From Gibbula magus (taxonomy: Eukaryota > Mollusca > Gastropoda > Trochida > Trochidae): a DNA stretch of 64,000 bases. The notes below the pieces were generated by a model. It saw nothing but the letters and a program-made list of their open reading frames with translations. It did no database searches and was not told the DNA's origin. A program made the translations under genes and the position numbers. The stretch is taken from positions 22,565,268 through 22,629,267 of the forward strand of contig OW388301.1 of assembly GCA_936450465.1 (NCBI GenBank). The letters run 5' to 3'. Positions 61,360 to 64,000 of this stretch are shown here, piece by piece. The number at the start of each line of letters is the position of its first letter. Position 1 is the first letter of the stretch.

Positions 61360-63927
61360 TTTCAACGTTTATTTTTTTTTTTTAAAACACGCAGAAATAT
61401 TCTTTGACAAATTTAATATTTTGGACTCATTTCCAACACTGTTCACTTTTTAAATACGACGTCGAAAACTCGAGAAATTTGACATTGAACATTTTACATA
61501 TGATAAATACAATGTTAAACTTTCTTTTGCACGTCAGTTTACTTTAGGCTGATATTCAAGCATTCAAAACTCGAAATGACACCTTATTTGTTATTTATAA
61601 ACACACTATTATATCCTAATTAGTTATATATCCTCAGTAAAACCAAACCTTCATGTGAACCCAATGTCGATATACCATTCGTAATTATTAATTTATTTAC
61701 TTACACTGATTATGAAAATGACGCATATACACTGAATTGAGTTCTTATAAATGTTTTAAAACACAATCGAAGTTTAGCGCAAATATAGGTTGCGCAACAC
61801 AGAGATCAAATTATCGTTATAATTTTTGCTGCGTAATCTATTTCCGCTAAAATTCATGGCCCCGTTCCATAACAGCGAGCGCTTATATTCGCTCATTGAT
61901 TGCTCAATGTAGCACTCAAATAGCGCTCAAGTAGCGCTTATTCTCTTCTGAACGACACTGTGCAAAACCTCAAAGTTCGCTCGCTTTTTTACGTAGCGCT
62001 ACATAGAGCAATCGCGTTCAAGAGAGGTTTCCAAGTTATCGCTAAGTTAGCGATTACTTTGAAACCTCTCTTGAACACGGCCCATGTGTGATTGGACAGC
62101 ATAGATAGTTATCAAATAACAATCGCTAAAAAGAATGAATCAAACAAAGAATCATGATTATATAATATCCACATGTGCTGCTGTGTGTATATTAAAGTAG
62201 AAGTATTCAAATATCAATGAACAGATCAAATAGAAGCCGATTCCATAACATAACATATTGTTTTGTTTTGTCAAACAAACAACGAGGTGATTTTTTAATA
62301 TTCCTGTAAATTAATGTTTATACTGAGAAGGGATTTAAAGTACAAAAATATGATTATATAATATAACCATTACGGAATCTTGTTTTGAAAAATTACAAAA
62401 TGACTCACTATCACGTATTTTACTTGGACGAAATTATTACCAAATGTTTTGGTAAACAATATGTTTATCTAAATACCGTTATAAATATATTATGGTGAAT
62501 TTACATTACATACTCAATTATATAATATTTCGAAACGTCTATGATAAGACAAATATTACCGTATAAAAACTACAAAAGGAAAGTACGTACAACGCGCCAG
62601 CAATATGCTAACAATGCCAAACTGTATCCGTTATAATACCAACTCCTTATTGTGAGCACATGTTCATTTTGGAAATCATTGTAGTGTTCTCAGCGACCTA
62701 GGGCCACAGTGCAGCACCAGCATAATTGTTGTTTTATCTCCACAATGCTGAGTGCCAAGCAAGGAAGAAACTCTTTATGTTTAACATATTTTGGTATAGC
62801 GCAGTCGGGAATCGAACCCCGACCATCTGGATGAACGGACACCCTACCCGTTTATTAATAATCCTTCAGTTAAATTTAAAATAAAAAATTCAAACAGAAG
62901 GCTAAATATTAAAATTTGTTACATTTTGCGTTGTTTAGTTTAGTTTATAAACTACCGGGCAAAAGAAAGTACTCACCTCAGTTGATTTTATCATATTTTT
63001 GATTTTCAATTGCAAATACCTCAAGTTTTCGATGTCGTAATCCAAAACTGATAAGTACAGGTGTTTAGTTAGCAGTCAAAAAATACTTCTACATGTTTTT
63101 TAATTATTTTTTAAAAAATGAAATTTTAAGTTTAATTTTGTTTTTAAATTATTGTTGATGATACACAACTGTTCATCGACATATAAGACATATCCTATGT
63201 GAAAATAAATAAATGTGCCTGATTCTGCACACATTTAAAACATTTTAAACAGGGCAGGGGTCATGTTGGTGAAAATTACATTCTTAACCCTGTCTTCATT
63301 ACAAAAAGATATTTGAACTAAAATTTAACCTCAGTCACCAACAAAGTCATTCAAACTACTGCAGATAAGTATTATTGTATCGTGTCATAGTCAAATACAT
63401 CTGATTTCTTTTAAATATTGAATTAATCGAAATAAACTTAGGTGAAAACTTACTTTTGTCCGGTAGTTTATGAGGTTGTCATTTTATAGATCGAACAAAA
63501 CACTATAAACATCAGCAACCAACCATATCTGACAAGGTAAAGGTAAACTATTACTTTCGCAATGTACACGTAAGTATGTACTTTGTTGCACAACATGTAT
63601 ATTGTTTCATAAAAGGAGTGGCTGTATTTTCTTCTTTGCTTTATATGTCCTCATTATCTCAGATAATCTGATTCAACTTTTGCATTATTAATTACTCTTT
63701 TGATATTCTTTATCAAATCTTTATTTGAAATATATAATTCCGTACATCATTCAGCAAACCATTGGTCAAAGTTCCCTTATCGGGACAGGTTGCAAGGACG
63801 TATACTTCATCCCTTTTTATTTCAACTCATCAACGAGCAACGTTTATATGCATATTCACAAAGTTATTTGGTACTTACCTGAAATAAGTAACGCCGAGAG
63901 GACACAGGTAAGAAATACAGGTGACAT
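51509..63927 (-). CDS. Secreted Ly6/QVR-type three-finger protein
   Basis: Three minus-strand exons, 63927-63879, 56007-55846 and 51675-51509, join with both introns in phase 1 to a 125-residue protein. Acceptors are TTATACCAG and TCATTTGCAG, donors GTAAGT and GTGAGT. Residues 1-20 form a signal peptide (MSPVFLTCVLSALLISVTSG). The mature part has ten cysteines (26, 29, 40, 56, 60, 76, 93, 103, 105, 110) with the opening CxxC and closing CFCTGDRCN that mark the Ly6/uPAR superfamily, closest in style to Quiver/Sleepless proteins. No hydrophobic GPI tail is seen; it ends in a run of Tyr, so it is probably secreted. Relatives modulate channels or receptors; the target here is unknown. Introns are long (about 7.9 and 4.2 kb) and full of MITEs. 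Confidence 0.88.
52189..52759. mobile_element. MULE-like MITE with ~100-bp inverted ends
   Basis: Left CATCCTCGATAATCCAGCGC ... AAGGGTATT ... TAACCTAGTTACCTCC is mirrored at the right almost base for base. A perfect 9-bp target duplication GAACTAGGT flanks it (52180-52188, 52760-52768). Terminal CATCCTCG is shared with 16669-17056. Confidence 0.88.
52854..53140. mobile_element. MITE with GGCGCCAGAC ends
   Basis: GGCGCCAGACACTATATATA and the right end TATATTTAGCGTCTGGCGCC are inverted. The interior contains the segment also found at 20965-21115 and a (TA)n run. Confidence 0.7.
53429..53773. mobile_element. MITE with GGGCTGCGTTCGTTTT ends
   Basis: GGGCTGCGTTCGTTTTGA faces TTCAAAACGAACGCAGCCC at 345 bp. 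The GGG-start end resembles PIF/Harbinger MITEs; no 3-bp target duplication could be confirmed. Confidence 0.6.
54105..54360. repeat. CCCCCGCCA hairpin repeat with (GTCCGTCT)n
   Basis: CCCCCGCCACAGCGAAGTTG/GCGGGGGATA hairpin followed by GTCCGTCTGTCCGTCTG and later GGCGGGGGATATG. Looks like an interspersed repeat of unknown class; its hairpin loop ACAGCGAAGTT resembles the loops of the hairpin elements. Confidence 0.55.
55303..55663. mobile_element. Hairpin + TGACGTCA element, copy D
   Basis: Hairpin AACGACCTTCTATTAAATACCA ... complement TGGTATTAAATAGAAGG, inner arms AATGATTTTGTAT and TACCAAATCATT, loop ACGAGCGAAAGCGAGTT (about 55312-55437). It is followed by a core with ends TTTATTACTCGCCC and GGGCGAGTAATAAA that contains GCGTCATAA and TGTGACGTCATA. 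Confidence 0.65.
56876..57396. mobile_element. TTAA MITE (GGCGCTGTAGCACG subfamily), copy 2
   Basis: TTAA at 56872-56875 and 57397-57400; ends AGGCGCTGTAGCACG and GTGCTACAGCGCCT. Central palindrome CCTTCGAGTGGTCATTTTAATG and complement. Interior inverted relative to 34304. Confidence 0.8.
57568..58800. mobile_element. TA-flanked MITE carrying a nested element
   Basis: Outer ends GTAAACTGGCGGGCAAAAGA and, inverted, TACACTGACGGGCAAAAAAA. Interior of the CAAAAGAAAGT family, interrupted by the TTAA element at 57696-58535. Confidence 0.75.
57696..58535. mobile_element. Nested TTAA element (AGAGCCATCACGGATGTT ends)
   Basis: AGAGCCATCACGGATGTT and its perfect complement at the right are flanked by TTAA at 57692-57695 and 58536-58539. 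The related outer MITE at 60382 keeps the uninterrupted site GACTTAATTGGTGACTG (about 60512), proving insertion with TTAA duplication. 840 bp, no recognisable transposase. Confidence 0.88.
59445..59934. mobile_element. TTAA MITE (AGGTGCATCCATTG family), copy 2
   Basis: TTAA at 59441-59444 and 59935-59938; ends AGGTGCATCCATTGTGTTT and AACACAATGGATGTACCT. Same family as 22283, inverted. Confidence 0.85.
60534..61142. mobile_element. Nested PIF/Harbinger-like MITE
   Basis: GGGTGGGAGCACACTACGTC and the right end GACGTAGTGTGCTCCCCACC are inverted; GCGATGCGTTATGCGATGCG continues the match. A TTA lies on both sides (60531-60533, 61143-61145), as expected for PIF/Harbinger. The interior has an ATCGC pentamer run at about 61004-61030. 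Confidence 0.8.
61327..61357. repeat. Poly-G run of 31 bases
   Basis: Uninterrupted G tract inside the TA-flanked MITE; equivalent position in sibling copies has only a short G run. Could be slippage or an assembly artefact. Confidence 0.9.
61858..62083. mobile_element. Fold-back repeat (GGCCCCGTTCCATAAC), copy 4
   Basis: Same plan as 12190 and 31215: 5' CCGTTCCATAACAGCGAGCG, 3' hairpin AGTTATCGCTAAGTTAGCGATTACT within AGAGAGGTTT and AAACCTCTCT. Confidence 0.75.
62780..62850 (-). repeat. tRNA-like SINE fragment
   Basis: On the minus strand GGGTAGGGTGTCC and GGGGTTCGATTCCCGA are at A-/B-box spacing. The tract ends in GCGCTATACC rather than a matching acceptor stem. Similar orphan B-box tracts (GGTTCGAATCCC, GGGTTCGAACCCC) lie at about 24511 and 32303. 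Confidence 0.4.
62948..63471. mobile_element. TA-flanked MITE (CAAAAGAAAGT family)
   Basis: ATAAACTACCGGGCAAAAGA and, inverted, ATAAACTACCGGACAAAAGT; CACCTCAGTTGATTTTATC just inside. Uninterrupted family member, inverted relative to 60382. Confidence 0.8.
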
Positions 63928-64000
63928 GACTACCGAACACATTTACTCTACCTGACTACCTGTGAACATGTATACTGTATACTCAGTGTGTGACGTCATC

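Larger units (their letters stand above)
60382..61541. mobile_element. TA-flanked MITE carrying a nested PIF-like MITE
   Basis: Outer ends ATAAACTAACGAGTAAGAGA and, inverted, TAAACTGACGTGCAAAAGAA; interior AACACTCACTTGTTTTC and TTCAATATTTTAAAGACATG. A second MITE at 60534 splits it. Confidence 0.75.

Overview
The window is eukaryotic, AT-rich and dominated by introns and repeats. Four multi-exon animal genes can be assembled from splice sites whose phases agree: a DBH/MOXD1-type copper monooxygenase (+, last three exons), a TMEM272-like membrane protein (-, complete), a METTL24-like protein (-, nearly complete) and a secreted ten-cysteine Ly6/QVR-type protein (-, complete). This gene content, the tRNA-derived SINEs with CTCAC tails, many short MITEs and a 2A-bearing LINE point to a marine invertebrate, most likely a mollusc. 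That placement is inference; no sequence search was possible.

Layout. 1-2560: decayed Tx1/L1-like LINE lying in an intron of the monooxygenase gene. 2573-3850: a MITE and a SINE. 3865-6776: monooxygenase exons. 7816-8645: SINE copy and MITE remnant. 9034-13665: TMEM272-like gene, with extra partial copies of one exon in an intron. 13913-15844: hairpin element, MITEs and a (TC)n(TA)n microsatellite. 15902-26381: METTL24-like gene with repeat-filled introns. 26880-28720: minus-strand LINE with a 2A motif in ORF1. 29000-41300: gene-free, with TTAA-flanked MITEs, a mariner deletion derivative and microsatellites. 41880-45600: about 75 copies of a 33-bp minisatellite in three blocks, split by two insertions that each end in a long hairpin. 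46760-51295: another hairpin element and a roughly 4-kb segment with diverged terminal inverted repeats. 51509-63927: Ly6/QVR-like gene whose introns hold MITEs, two of them nested inside other MITEs.

The genes are unrelated in function and form no operon or obvious cluster. Three lie head-to-tail on the minus strand and one faces them on the plus strand. The most distinctive material is in the repeats: (i) a hairpin-plus-TGACGTCA element family whose stems differ between copies while loop and core motifs recur; (ii) several MITE families whose ends and target duplications can be read directly, including a nested insertion with a matching empty site; (iii) tandem pseudo-exons in the TMEM272-like gene; (iv) the 33-bp array.
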